Assembly (NCBI GenBank): GCA_001801685.1 | Contig: MGYJ01000013.1 | Coordinates: 885-35,616 of the forward strand | Reading direction: 5' to 3' | Length of the DNA stretch: 34,732 bases | Source of the DNA: Gammaproteobacteria bacterium RIFCSPHIGHO2_12_FULL_63_22 | GTDB taxonomy: Bacteria > Pseudomonadota > Gammaproteobacteria > Xanthomonadales > Xanthomonadaceae | In this document: positions 1 to 6,214 of the stretch, piece after piece | How positions within the stretch are numbered: position 1 is the stretch's first letter | Layout of the letters: every line of letters starts with the position of its first letter | Translations under genes and position numbers: made by a program | Notes under the pieces: model-generated | Seen by the model: only the letters and a program-made list of their open reading frames with translations | Told to the model about the DNA's origin: nothing | Databases searched by the model: none

Positions 1-148
1 TTCGCCGCTGGCACGGAAACCGAATGACCCTGTGCATCTCGAGAAAGCAATAGAACCTCACGCCGGACTTCGTCTTTCCCCGCCACACGCGACTCTCGAC
101 GCCGTTCAGCAGATAAGTTTTGCCCGTCGATTCGAGTTGCAGTTTCAT
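1..148 (-). CDS. Hypothetical phage protein, C-terminus beyond window
   Basis: The first 49 residues of a protein that runs off the left edge. The start ATG has a good Shine-Dalgarno (AGGAG, 8-10 bases upstream). The visible N-terminus (MKLQLESTGKTYLLNGVESR, then V-W-R-G-K-T) resembles small phage proteins of unknown function that open with an L-E-x-T and R-x-W-x-G-x-T pattern; that similarity is recalled, not searched. It follows the HNH-like gene by 32 bases in the same direction, so the two are probably co-transcribed. No function can be given. Confidence 0.6.
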   Translation of the reverse strand, partial: MKLQLESTGKTYLLNGVESRVWRGKTKSGVRFYCFLEMHRVIRFPCQRR

Positions 149-180
149 GCGTGATCAGCTCCTGTCGCAGTAACAACGTG

Positions 181-1230
181 TTATTCGACTTGAGCCGGCT
201 CCCAGCCGACGGCCGAGAGTGCATCGACGGATGTGAATCCGTAAGAAATCTGAGTAGTGAAGTAGCGTTTCACCGCGAGCTTCGCGGCATTGCGCAGATC
301 AGCGATCCGCCTTGAACGTCGGCTATGACAGTTCATTGCCGCCTCGAAGGCCGGACCGAGCACCTCGTCCTTGCGAGCCTCTGAAGCGGCCGACGCGACC
401 TCTAGCGCGATTCTGAGGCACAAATCCCGGCCGGCCCTCCCCCAGTCCGCGCGGACATTCTTTCGGATCCAATTGGAATAGTGGCCTTGAACGAACCGGC
501 GGTATTGTCCCAGGGAAACGTCCGGAGAATCAAATTTGGCAACGGGCGTCACCTGGCCGCACCCGCATTGACAGAGTCCGCCCGGGTTCGGAACGACGGC
601 AGGCCTCTTCGGCGGCAGGATGTCCGCGCGGGCATCGGCCGGCGGCCGTGACAGTCGCCGGAAATCTGGAAACTTTCGAGTGATTTCACCGCCTCGCATC
701 AACTCGAATGGGAGGACAATGGGAATGCGTCCATTTCGCGAAATACTCAGTCCGAAGAGCAGCAAAGTACCGCGGCGAGATCTCCGCGGAAGATTGAGAA
801 CGGCGCTCCGATCTGGAAACACGGCGTACCATTGAGTTGGCAACCAGATCTTCGCACGATTGCGCTTTCCGGTTTCACGATTGAAACGCGCGGTGCCCTC
901 GCTTGCCGCTTTTCGATTCCGATCCCACATCGTCGGATCTTTCTTCGCGGCGATGCAAAAAACGTCTCCGGGTTTCACGGCACCGACATTGACGCCGGTC
1001 AGGTTCCACGGATTTCCGTCGAGAAGCACGATGCGATGGCCGGCGGGAACGGGCCCGCGATTGTTGAGCCACCACCATCTCGCCCAGGGAATCCAGTTGT
1101 CGCGATGATCGTTTCCGTCCGCTCGAATCTTAATGTACGGCGTCAGCGCTTTTCCCTTACGGCGCAAGCGGATTGTTCCGATCGGCTGCTCCATATGAGA
1201 ACGTGTCGGCGGCTGGATCTCGATCGCCAT
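181..1230 (-). CDS. HNH-like / Cys-rich phage protein
   Basis: A 349-residue protein. Residues 43-85 carry an HNH-endonuclease-like signature: an R-W-W-W-L-N-N-R-G-P-V-P segment, G-H at 64-65, then L-D-G-N-P-W-N and V-N. In active HNH proteins the segment usually supplies two histidines and an asparagine; here only one His is obvious, so activity is doubtful. Residues 220-225 hold C-Q-C-G-C-G followed about 24 residues later by G-H (249-250), a Cys/His arrangement seen in phage HNH-associated proteins and possibly a zinc site. The C-terminal third is basic and helical. The start follows the stop of the upstream 42-residue membrane protein by three bases, and its ribosome site (AGGAG) lies inside that gene. 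Likely a homing or packaging-associated nuclease relative, or a DNA-binding derivative. Confidence 0.75.
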   Translation of the reverse strand: MAIEIQPPTRSHMEQPIGTIRLRRKGKALTPYIKIRADGNDHRDNWIPWARWWWLNNRGPVPAGHRIVLLDGNPWNLTGVNVGAVKPGDVFCIAAKKDPTMWDRNRKAASEGTARFNRETGKRNRAKIWLPTQWYAVFPDRSAVLNLPRRSRRGTLLLFGLSISRNGRIPIVLPFELMRGGEITRKFPDFRRLSRPPADARADILPPKRPAVVPNPGGLCQCGCGQVTPVAKFDSPDVSLGQYRRFVQGHYSNWIRKNVRADWGRAGRDLCLRIALEVASAASEARKDEVLGPAFEAAMNCHSRRSRRIADLRNAAKLAVKRYFTTQISYGFTSVDALSAVGWEPAQVE

Positions 1231-1233
1231 GAC

Positions 1234-1362
1234 TCAGTAACTCCTGGACTCAAACGACTTGAAAGCCAGGTAACAGAACATCCCCAAAACGGCGAGCCCC
1301 GCGACCCACACAATCGCCTCAGGGAATCCCATCCCACTTTGATCAGCCAGCAGCAAAATCAT
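1234..1362 (-). CDS. Small single-pass membrane protein (42 aa)
   Basis: A 42-residue reading frame with a good Shine-Dalgarno (AGGGGG, about 7 bases before ATG). Residues 14-34 (EAIVWVAGLAVLGMFCYLAF) form one hydrophobic helix, followed by a short basic/polar tail (K-S-F-E-S-R). It sits between two small genes of the same strand, and its stop is three bases before the next start. Single-helix proteins of this size in phage genomes are often holin-like or spanin-accessory proteins, but nothing here proves a lysis role; no endolysin is visible nearby. Confidence 0.6.
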   Translation of the reverse strand: MILLLADQSGMGFPEAIVWVAGLAVLGMFCYLAFKSFESRSY

Positions 1363-1390
1363 GTCGCGATCCCCCTGGTTAGCCCTTCGA

Positions 1391-1654
1391 TCAACCGATT
1401 GGAGCCAGTTCGGCCGTGTTGGTATCTGGCGAAATCTCCGGCCGCAGCCCCGCCTTTTCGCATTCGCGCCGCAACAGCGACAGCGTGCTGGCGAACAGAT
1501 CGCCGCCGGAATCCAGGTCCAGCACCCAGGCCAGGCCCAGCGACATCAACCGCAGCCGCGCGAGGTCCGGCCCTTCGAGCGCCGACGGCAGCCGGCCCGT
1601 CGCCGTGTCGATCAGCAGCGCATACGCCTCGGCGATTTCCTGCGGTCGTCTCAT
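1391..1654 (-). CDS. Hypothetical small phage protein (87 aa)
   Basis: A soluble, mostly helical 87-residue protein starting MRRPQEIAEAYALLIDTATG. The frame is open for a further 106 codons upstream, but ATG at 1654 is preferred: it has GGGAGAAG 7 bases upstream, and it overlaps the stop of the preceding gene by ATGA, a typical translational coupling. Acidic and leucine-rich with no cysteine pair, except a single Cys near residue 65. No family recognised. Confidence 0.65.
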   Translation of the reverse strand: MRRPQEIAEAYALLIDTATGRLPSALEGPDLARLRLMSLGLAWVLDLDSGGDLFASTLSLLRRECEKAGLRPEISPDTNTAELAPIG

Positions 1655-1791
1655 GGCAGCACTTCTCCCAGCACCCATTGAATCCACCACAACCAGAACA
1701 CGGTCACGACGAAGACCCACACCACCGTGAGCCAGACCTGCCAGCCGGGAGGGCGTTGAAACGGCGGACCGTCCGAAAAGGGATCGATCAT
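1651..1791 (-). CDS. Small Trp-rich single-pass membrane protein (46 aa)
   Basis: A 46-residue protein: a polar, proline-rich N-terminus (MIDPFSDGPPFQRPPGWQ) followed by one strongly hydrophobic, tryptophan-rich helix (VWLTVVWVFVVTVFWLWWIQ). GGAGG lies 11 bases upstream of the ATG. Its TGA overlaps the ATG of the next gene (ATGA). Topology is probably N-out/C-in or the reverse with one membrane pass. Together with the 42-residue membrane protein it could form a two-component holin-like pair, but that is inference from size and topology only. Confidence 0.62.
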   Translation of the reverse strand: MIDPFSDGPPFQRPPGWQVWLTVVWVFVVTVFWLWWIQWVLGEVLP

Positions 1792-1850
1792 CGTGGGGGC
1801 TTCCTCCAGCCGGACCAGGTGATTTGTCCGAGGTACAACGCGCGCTGCGC

Positions 1851-1997
1851 CTAACGATCGTCCACGAAGTCCTCATGTGATCGGCGGACGAGCGTGTCCC
1901 ACGGCTTCGCGCCGTACTGTTTTTGTTGCAGCCGGATGCGTCCGTTCCCGGCCGAGCGGAACGTCGTCTCATAGCGACGACCGAGGCGCGCCATCAT
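1851..1997 (-). CDS. Small basic phage protein (48 aa)
   Basis: A 48-residue, Arg-rich reading frame beginning MMARLGRRYETTFRSAGNGR. GGAGG stands 5 bases before the first ATG and 8 before the second, so either Met (1997 or 1994) may be used. It is the first gene after the terminator at 2021-2055 and is followed 60 bases later by the Trp-rich membrane protein. Its hydrophilic sequence and clear ribosome site support it as real; function unknown. Confidence 0.5.
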   Translation of the reverse strand: MMARLGRRYETTFRSAGNGRIRLQQKQYGAKPWDTLVRRSHEDFVDDR

Positions 1998-2020
1998 GCG
2001 GGCCTCCGATCTGTATCGGG

Positions 2021-2055
2021 AAAACCCGCCCCTGCGACGACGACGCAGGGACGGG
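2021..2055 (-). terminator. Rho-independent terminator downstream of integrase
   Basis: Read on the minus strand: a hairpin of about 12 bp (arms CCCGTCCCTGCG and CGCAGGGGCGGG, one mismatch, 7-base loop) followed directly by TTTT. It lies about 220 bases after the integrase stop and just before the small-gene cluster, separating the two units. The 219 bases between it and the integrase stop hold no convincing gene. Confidence 0.7.
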
Positions 2056-2274
2056 CCTCAACAGCCGACGGGCCAGACGGCCGTTGATTCAGGCGCAGAA
2101 TTGATCGAGAGAAAAACGGCGACCCTTCCCCAACCGCCACAGACCGCGGACCCGCCCAGGCGAGGCCGCGCAGACCGACGGAAGGAGCAGAGGCCGCCCC
2201 TTCCCAGTGACCGCACAACAGCCCCTGGAGGCTCGACGTGCGGTACTGCGGAAGGCCCGCTCCGGGGGCGGCGA

Positions 2275-3447
2275 TTAGAACCGCTCGAAACACGCGGGTT
2301 GCGCTACGGCGTTCATGGCCTCGAAAATCAGTTCGCTCGGCTCCATGTAGCTCTTGGCGTTGAGCGTCAGTCCGTGCCCCAGGACAAACAATCCTGTGCC
2401 GTCGCGAACAGAATTGAGCCTGGTATTGCAAGTGGCCCGCGCTGCCTGAAATGGCTTGGGAAAGTGCAGCCCGACCTTCGCGAAGGCCGCCTTGATGATG
2501 TCCCGCCGACGTCGAGCAGGCTTGCTCTTCTCTGGTTCGAGCGCGGCAGGCGATGAGCGCCCGGGAAAGAGATAGGTGTCTGCCGTGTTGGACAGTCGCA
2601 ACAACTGCCGCACCGTGACCGGCGCCAGCGGGACTACCTGCTCCTTGCCGGTCTTCCTCGCGCGGTAGCTCAGAGTCGGCCGATCGCCGATCAAGTCGAG
2701 CTGGTCTCGGCGCAGCAGAAACAGATCGACGGGTCGCGGGCCGGCATTGATCCCCAGCACAAACGCCACCTGCAAATCGGGCCAGGAAGCCAGCGCCCCA
2801 TAGGCCGCCTCGATCTGATCCGCCCGGTAGATCTGCACTCGGCGAGCCTCGGTCTTCAGTCGCTCCGGCTTCGGGGCGAACTCCAAGGCCCGGACCTTGA
2901 CCGCATGATTGAAGATCGTGCGGAGATGGCTCATGGTGCTCTTGGTCGTGGCTGCACCCAGCTCCAGACGCATGCGCTGGATCACGTCGTCGAGATAGAG
3001 GCTCGTGATCGCGCCGATCGGCACGCCGGGCCAGGCTTTCTCCGGCGACCAATCCGCCGGGCGTGAAAATCGCTCCCATCGCGACAGCGATTGGCGATCC
3101 TTGTCCAGCGTCCCTTTCGCCAACTGTCGCCGCTCGACCCGCAGCAGCCGCTCCGGCAGCATCCAGTCGCAGTAGAACTGCCGCAGGCTCAGCGACTTTC
3201 GCAACCAGGTCCGGTTCGCTTCCGGCACGACCGGATCGCGAAACTGCCGGGCCACAACATCGGCGACTGCCTGCACTTCTGGATCGACGGTCGTCGGCCA
3301 GAGCGTTTCTTGATCCTTCGCCGGCTTGTGTCGGCGTCTCGGGTTGGGGGGGCACCCAGGAGTAATACTCCTGGGTGCGGGGGGCTGGTAGATGGCGAAC
3401 GGAATCGTCGCCGGCGGGTCCTGATCCGCGAGAGTCAGAGCCGACAT
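2275..3447 (-). CDS. Tyrosine recombinase / integrase (390 aa)
   Basis: A phage-type tyrosine recombinase. A SAM-like core-binding domain spans about residues 55-190 and the catalytic domain 205-385. Catalytic positions visible: Arg238 (in A-G-P-R-P-V-D-L), Lys265 (R-K-T-G-K), the HxxR box as Q-A-A-R (Arg337, with Gln334 in place of the usual His), L-G-H (His358) and the nucleophile Tyr367 (K-S-Y-M-E-P). The frame is open for 37 codons further upstream, but ATG at 3447 has a strong AAGGAG 8 bases before it. The proline-rich N-terminal extension (residues 20-40) is partly encoded by a palindromic repeat. Catalyses site-specific integration and excision. It is the second integrase in the window, unlike the one at 6215. 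Confidence 0.92.
   Translation of the reverse strand: MSALTLADQDPPATIPFAIYQPPAPRSITPGCPPNPRRRHKPAKDQETLWPTTVDPEVQAVADVVARQFRDPVVPEANRTWLRKSLSLRQFYCDWMLPERLLRVERRQLAKGTLDKDRQSLSRWERFSRPADWSPEKAWPGVPIGAITSLYLDDVIQRMRLELGAATTKSTMSHLRTIFNHAVKVRALEFAPKPERLKTEARRVQIYRADQIEAAYGALASWPDLQVAFVLGINAGPRPVDLFLLRRDQLDLIGDRPTLSYRARKTGKEQVVPLAPVTVRQLLRLSNTADTYLFPGRSSPAALEPEKSKPARRRRDIIKAAFAKVGLHFPKPFQAARATCNTRLNSVRDGTGLFVLGHGLTLNAKSYMEPSELIFEAMNAVAQPACFERF
3352..3378. repeat. 27-bp palindrome inside the integrase coding region
   Basis: Perfect inverted repeat: arms GCACCCAGGAGTA and TACTCCTGGGTGC around one central base, flanked on both sides by runs of G. It encodes residues 24-32 of the integrase in frame, in the variable N-terminal extension. 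The form is typical of dispersed REP-like genomic palindromes; copy number elsewhere cannot be judged here. Confidence 0.75.
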
Positions 3448-3571
3448 CCGAGGCTCCTTGAGCGGGTTGCATCGATCTGACGAGGATCGGCGAGCGAACA
3501 TACAGCACTCCGAGCGGGGGTGTCTGAGCCCTCCGTGACGAATTGCGCATGGTTCCATCCCCCGAAAGCAT

Positions 3572-3588
3572 AGTGCACAAAGTGCACA
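3572..3588. promoter_or_regulatory. Direct repeat upstream of integrase, possible operator
   Basis: Two copies of AGTGCACA, nine bases apart start to start, each containing the palindrome GTGCAC. They lie about 125 bases upstream of the integrase start, between the terminator-like hairpin and the gene. Spacing of about one helical turn suits a regulator or recombination-directionality binding site. The binding protein is unknown; the neighbouring XRE protein is a candidate. Confidence 0.35.
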
Positions 3589-3633
3589 GGCGAAGACCGT
3601 GACGTGAACGGCCGTCGTATTCCGGGTGGGAAC

Positions 3634-3665
3634 AAAAGCAGCCGGTCGGTGTCTGCCGACCGGCT
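3634..3665 (-). terminator. Terminator-like hairpin (possible attenuator) before integrase
   Basis: Minus strand: arms AGCCGGTCGG and CCGACCGGCT (10 bp, perfect), 6-base loop CAGACA, then GC-TTTT-G-TT. It lies about 70-90 bases after a strong promoter and about 190 bases before the integrase start, so it could end a short transcript or attenuate the integrase. Confidence 0.65.
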
Positions 3666-3725
3666 TGAACCCCCTCTCACCGTCCCGCTGGAACAGCGAA
3701 GCTCAACCCGGCCAGTCAGACACCG
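3634..3725 (-). ncRNA. Candidate short leader RNA / sRNA
   Basis: Defined by the promoter at 3732-3759 (expected start near 3725) and the terminator-like hairpin ending near 3634, about 92 bases with no reading frame. The 5' end reads CGGTGTCTG, which is exactly complementary to CAGACACCG in the loop and 3' arm of the terminator hairpin, so an antiterminator fold is possible. It also holds a small CGCTG-TTC-CAGCG hairpin. Expression is unproven. Confidence 0.3.
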
Positions 3726-3731
3726 GGGAGC

Positions 3732-3759
3732 ATGATAAACTAAACTTATATGGTGTCAA
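3732..3759 (-). promoter_or_regulatory. Sigma70-type promoter TTGACA-16-TATCAT
   Basis: Minus strand: a perfect -35 (TTGACA, 3754-3759) that overlaps the stop codon of the XRE gene, 16-base spacer, and a 5/6 -10 box (TATCAT, 3732-3737) in a locally AT-rich stretch. It is the best promoter match I found by eye and points at the terminator-like hairpin and the integrase. Confidence 0.65.
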
Positions 3760-3995
3760 GCATCAATTTCGGAAAAAATCCCAGGAGACAGAAATGCGTG
3801 CGGCTCGGTGCCAAGTGCTTTTCCAAGCCTCGCCAGAAGATCAATTGACGGAGCTGATGATCCTGATTCGATTTGCGCGATTTGCGCTTGGGTGACGTCG
3901 ACAAGTTTCGCCAACTCGCGCTGCGTTAAATTCCTCTCGGCACGACGAGCTTTGAGATTCGACGCGACACAGTCTCGAAGTTCTTGAGCAGTCAT
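3756..3995 (-). CDS. XRE/Cro-CI family DNA-binding regulator (79 aa)
   Basis: A single-domain helix-turn-helix protein. The HTH_XRE core spans about residues 12-68, with T-Q-R-E-L-A-K-L-V-D-V-T-Q-A-Q-I as helix 2-turn-helix 3 and I-E-S-G-S-S-A-P-S-I-D-L-L following. It lacks a peptidase or dimerisation domain, so it is Cro-like in size and not a LexA-type CI. An ATG nine bases upstream (4004) is possible, but AGGGA sits 9 bases before the ATG at 3995, so the shorter form is preferred. It lies between the lipoprotein and the integrase, and its stop overlaps the -35 box of the leftward promoter. Probably regulates lysogeny or integrase expression. Confidence 0.85.
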   Translation of the reverse strand: MTAQELRDCVASNLKARRAERNLTQRELAKLVDVTQAQIAQIESGSSAPSIDLLARLGKALGTEPHAFLSPGIFSEIDA

Positions 3996-4020
3996 ATTTG
4001 TCATTCCCTAAGTATAGCGA

Positions 4021-5169
4021 TCAACTTCTTTTTTTCTGCGCAGATTTTCCAAGCAGTTTTTTGGCTTCTTTCGCCGCCTTCGTCTTGGGGAAGTCTGCGA
4101 CGATTGTTTGCAACTTCGCCCGTGCCGACGGCAGCCGCTTCTGCCGAATCATTTTCTCGGCGATCGCGAACTGTTCGGCCGCGGCGACTTCTTCAGGGTC
4201 CAGGCTTGTTGGTGATGACGAACTTTCCTTTTCGGTCGAAGCAAGAACTCCCGCGGAAGGCGGGTCGACTATTTCGGGTATGGTCTGTTCGACTGGTTTA
4301 TCCTTAATCGGCGGGGGAAACTTGTTCGGGTCCTGACCAATTTCATCATCAATGGGCGGGAATTTTTCTCGTTCCAATTCCTCGAAGAAGGCTTTCCCGT
4401 ACATAAACGATTTGCCAACGCGCACGACTTTGACTTCGTAAGTGTGCTGAACGACGAGCGCAAACAAATCGCTGCGTGGCGAACCGTCGTAGCGCACGAA
4501 CTTTCCGGTTGCTGCCCAGAAGCCGTCCGAATTCAGTTGCACGCGCAGCTCAGGACGAGCGGGATCATCGGGCCACTGCACTTCGAACGGTTGGCGTGTT
4601 TTCGACTTGATGGCATCGTCGATCGCCGCCTGGACGTTGCGGACTTCCTTGGCGACGTGCTCAGGCGGGGCGTTAAGGCTGTTGCCGATCTCTAATGGAA
4701 TTCGCTCATCGCGTTCGCGCTGAGCTGCCGATTTGTAAACCCACTCGTCCCCGACACGAATCTGATCCGTTGAAAACGCATCCGATTCAGGATCCCATCG
4801 GACCAGCAAACTGAAGTTCTCGCTGCGTCGTGTGCCGCTCCCGTCTTCGTGATCCAGCAGCCCCATCACCCACCAACTCACGCCGGATGAATTGCGTGTA
4901 CGATCTGTGCTGCTGTTGACGAAATCAATCGGCCGATTGACCGTGCTCCGAATCAACCGGCGTGCGACAAAATAGACTTCCTCATCGCCTGGCTCGCCAT
5001 TTTCCAGGCGCTCCCAGACGGGCTTTTCGACCGCGAGAACATCGGTCTCTATGCGTGGCGGCAATCCCTCTGCATTCACTTCAGCTTGTTCGACAGCCCG
5101 TCCGCAGCCGGCCAAAAGGCCGGAAAGCATTGCGAGCGGAAGAGCTACTCTGAGGATCACTTCGTTCAT
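4021..5169 (-). CDS. Predicted lipoprotein with TPR-like C-terminus (382 aa)
   Basis: Signal peptide at residues 1-21 ending in the lipobox L-L-A-G-C, so Cys22 should be lipidated and the protein membrane-anchored outside the cytoplasm. The middle (about 50-265) is a globular domain of unknown family. Residues 285-330 are a Pro/Ser-rich linker, and residues 330-375 (A-E-Q-F-A-I-A-E-K-M-I-R-Q-K-R, then A-R-A-K-L-Q-T-I-V-A-D-F-P) look like a TPR-type helix pair of the kind common at the C-terminus of planctomycete envelope proteins. GGAG is only one base from the ATG and the predicted transcript start is close by, so translation may be nearly leaderless. It lies in an accessory position between integrases, so it is either host DNA or a lysogenic-conversion gene. 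Confidence 0.8.
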   Translation of the reverse strand: MNEVILRVALPLAMLSGLLAGCGRAVEQAEVNAEGLPPRIETDVLAVEKPVWERLENGEPGDEEVYFVARRLIRSTVNRPIDFVNSSTDRTRNSSGVSWWVMGLLDHEDGSGTRRSENFSLLVRWDPESDAFSTDQIRVGDEWVYKSAAQRERDERIPLEIGNSLNAPPEHVAKEVRNVQAAIDDAIKSKTRQPFEVQWPDDPARPELRVQLNSDGFWAATGKFVRYDGSPRSDLFALVVQHTYEVKVVRVGKSFMYGKAFFEELEREKFPPIDDEIGQDPNKFPPPIKDKPVEQTIPEIVDPPSAGVLASTEKESSSSPTSLDPEEVAAAEQFAIAEKMIRQKRLPSARAKLQTIVADFPKTKAAKEAKKLLGKSAQKKRS

Positions 5170-5175
5170 GCTCCG

Positions 5176-5204
5176 TGGTATAACAACCAGCGGGAATTTG
5201 TCAG
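5176..5204. promoter_or_regulatory. Overlapping divergent promoters
   Basis: Plus strand: extended -10 TG-G-TATAAC (5176-5184) serving the gene at 5229. Minus strand: CTGACA (5199-5204), 16 bases, TATACC (5177-5182) serving the lipoprotein. The two -10 elements share the same TATA, so the two directions should compete for RNA polymerase. Confidence 0.45.
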
Positions 5205-5228
5205 TCCGGAATTTCAGGAGGAAAACTT

Positions 5229-5552
5229 ATGGCCGCGCCGATCGCACCGGAGTCTGGGATTGAACGCCGCCCCTGTTATCTGCTGCATTCGGCGACCGAG
5301 GGGCAGCGGTTGACGCCGATGACCGGCTACCGAGGAACATTTCTGGTGCGCATCAATGGGCGGGCAGGCGACCAATTCGACGTCGCGGAGTTTCGGACAA
5401 TGGAGGGGGCGACGTTCGAGGAGATCACGCTCCAGAATCTTGAGGACGTGATTCATCGCTTGCGATCCTTCGTTTCAGAGCGCGTCTCCGAGATCGGTCT
5501 CGGTCCGAGCGCTTCCGGCGAGTCATCCTTAAGCCACTTGCCGGTTCTGTGA
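5229..5552 (+). CDS. Hypothetical protein (107 aa)
   Basis: A plus-strand gene with an excellent ribosome site (AGGAGG, 7 bases before ATG). The protein has no signal peptide or membrane segment; it alternates strands and helices (Y-R-G-T-F-L-V-R-I-N-G near residues 38-48, then L-E-D-V-I-H-R-L-R-S-F-V near 71-82). No family recognised. Its last 100 bases overlap, in antisense, the 3' end of the convergent gene at 5453. It is probably expressed from the extended -10 promoter next to the lipoprotein start. Confidence 0.65.
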   Translation: MAAPIAPESGIERRPCYLLHSATEGQRLTPMTGYRGTFLVRINGRAGDQFDVAEFRTMEGATFEEITLQNLEDVIHRLRSFVSERVSEIGLGPSASGESSLSHLPVL

Positions 5553-5701
5553 TCACGAAAAAACAGCGGCTCCAGTTGAATGTTCACGCGGCCCGCCACG
5601 GGGTCGTGCGACTCGTCGACGAATTCCTGCTGCCCGAACGTGATGATTGTTTCGGGAGGCAGCCGCTGAAGCCGTTCGCACAACTGTTGGACGGTGATCA
5701 T
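5453..5701 (-). CDS. Hypothetical protein (82 aa)
   Basis: An 82-residue protein starting MITVQQLCERLQRLPPETII. The frame allows a GTG one codon earlier (5704), but ATG is preferred; ribosome site weak (GAGG about 10 bases upstream). The N-terminal helix followed by a strand (T-I-I-T-F-G) and two further strands recalls small proteins of unknown function. The C-terminus is charged and overlaps the convergent gene at 5229-5552 by 100 bases; one of the two C-termini may be shorter in reality, but both frames look coding. Confidence 0.55.
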   Translation of the reverse strand: MITVQQLCERLQRLPPETIITFGQQEFVDESHDPVAGRVNIQLEPLFFRDHRTGKWLKDDSPEALGPRPISETRSETKDRKR

Positions 5702-5738
5702 CACTTCCGGGCCTCGCGTTCTAACGGTAGTTTTCCAG

Positions 5739-5780
5739 TGGTCAGGGGCGGGATCGAACCGCCGACACCAGGATTTTCAG
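5739..5780 (-). pseudogene. 3' half of a tRNA-Phe (candidate att core)
   Basis: Minus strand: anticodon loop CTGAAAA (GAA anticodon), a variable region, a perfect 5-bp T stem (GGCGG / CCGCC) around TTCGATC, then the 3' acceptor strand CCTGACC and discriminator A. No D arm, 5' acceptor strand or matching anticodon-stem 5' strand lies upstream, and CTG stands where CCA could be. The match to the 3' half of bacterial tRNA-Phe is clear by eye. 3' halves of tRNA genes are classic integrase attachment sequences, and an integrase lies 430 bases away. Confidence 0.6.
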
Positions 5781-5800
5781 ACGCGGGCGACACCAGGACT

Positions 5801-5848
<48 letters not shown>

Positions 5849-5921
5849 GTATCCCCAGACTGCCCGACTTCACGCCGAACCGCCGGCAGAGTTGACAGTT
5901 GCGCGTGAAACTGGGTAAGGA

Positions 5922-5948
5922 GAGTACCGGACTCATAGTCCGGTACTC
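5922..5948 (+). other. Anticodon-arm-like hairpin with CAT loop
   Basis: A perfect 12-bp inverted repeat (GAGTACCGGACT / AGTCCGGTACTC) around CAT. The inner part, CCGGA-CTCATAG-TCCGG, has the form of a Met-type (CAT) anticodon arm, but no T arm or acceptor stem follows. It lies 18 bases upstream of the start of the plus-strand gene at 5966 and could act as a leader hairpin. Confidence 0.45.
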
Positions 5949-5965
5949 GAGTAAGGGCCCTCACC

Positions 5966-6166
5966 ATGCGACGCCCCCTCATCCGATTTCGCCGGCTCGG
6001 TAGTGAGCGATGGGAGATCGCCTTCAGCGAACGGCACCTACACGAAAAGCTCGACGGCGAGATGGCGGAAGTCGAGATGCCGGCGAAACCCTGGCTGACG
6101 CGACTCTGGCTCAAGGTCTGTCCGATGCGCGCCCACAGGCAAGGCGTGTTGCGATCCGGCGATTGA
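5966..6166 (+). CDS. Hypothetical small protein (66 aa)
   Basis: A plus-strand gene with TAAGGG 8 bases before the ATG. Basic N-terminus (MRRPLIRFRRLGSERWEIAF), then an amphipathic stretch (H-L-H-E-K-L-D-G-E-M-A-E-V-E-M). No membrane segment or known domain. Its last codons overlap a 16-bp palindrome, and it converges on the integrase at 6215. Could be an integrase-linked accessory such as an excisionase by position and charge, but no winged-helix pattern is evident. Confidence 0.45.
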   Translation: MRRPLIRFRRLGSERWEIAFSERHLHEKLDGEMAEVEMPAKPWLTRLWLKVCPMRAHRQGVLRSGD

Positions 6167-6180
6167 TTTCGCGCGAAATC
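6165..6180. promoter_or_regulatory. 16-bp palindrome GATTTCGCGCGAAATC, copy 1
   Basis: Perfect 16-bp palindrome lying across the 3' end of the small plus-strand gene, between it and the integrase. The identical 16-mer occurs at 20270-20285. Its frame ATTTC-NNNN-GAAAT is that of the Noc site (ATTTCCCGGGAAAT) and is close to the ParB site parS (TGTTTCACGTGAAACA), so a ParB/Noc-family recognition site is possible. Confidence 0.45.
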
Positions 6181-6214
6181 GCGCCGTCGGATCGACGCCT
6201 GCGCGCCGCCGTTG

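Noticed and set aside
1994-3580. Minus-strand frame of 528 codons overlapping the integrase
   Set aside because: Same strand, different frame to a clear integrase with catalytic residues; sequence is Arg/Gly/Ser low-complexity.
5892-5920. TTGACA considered as a -35 box for the 5966 gene
   Set aside because: At 17 bases downstream the sequence is GTAAGG, which does not resemble a -10 box.
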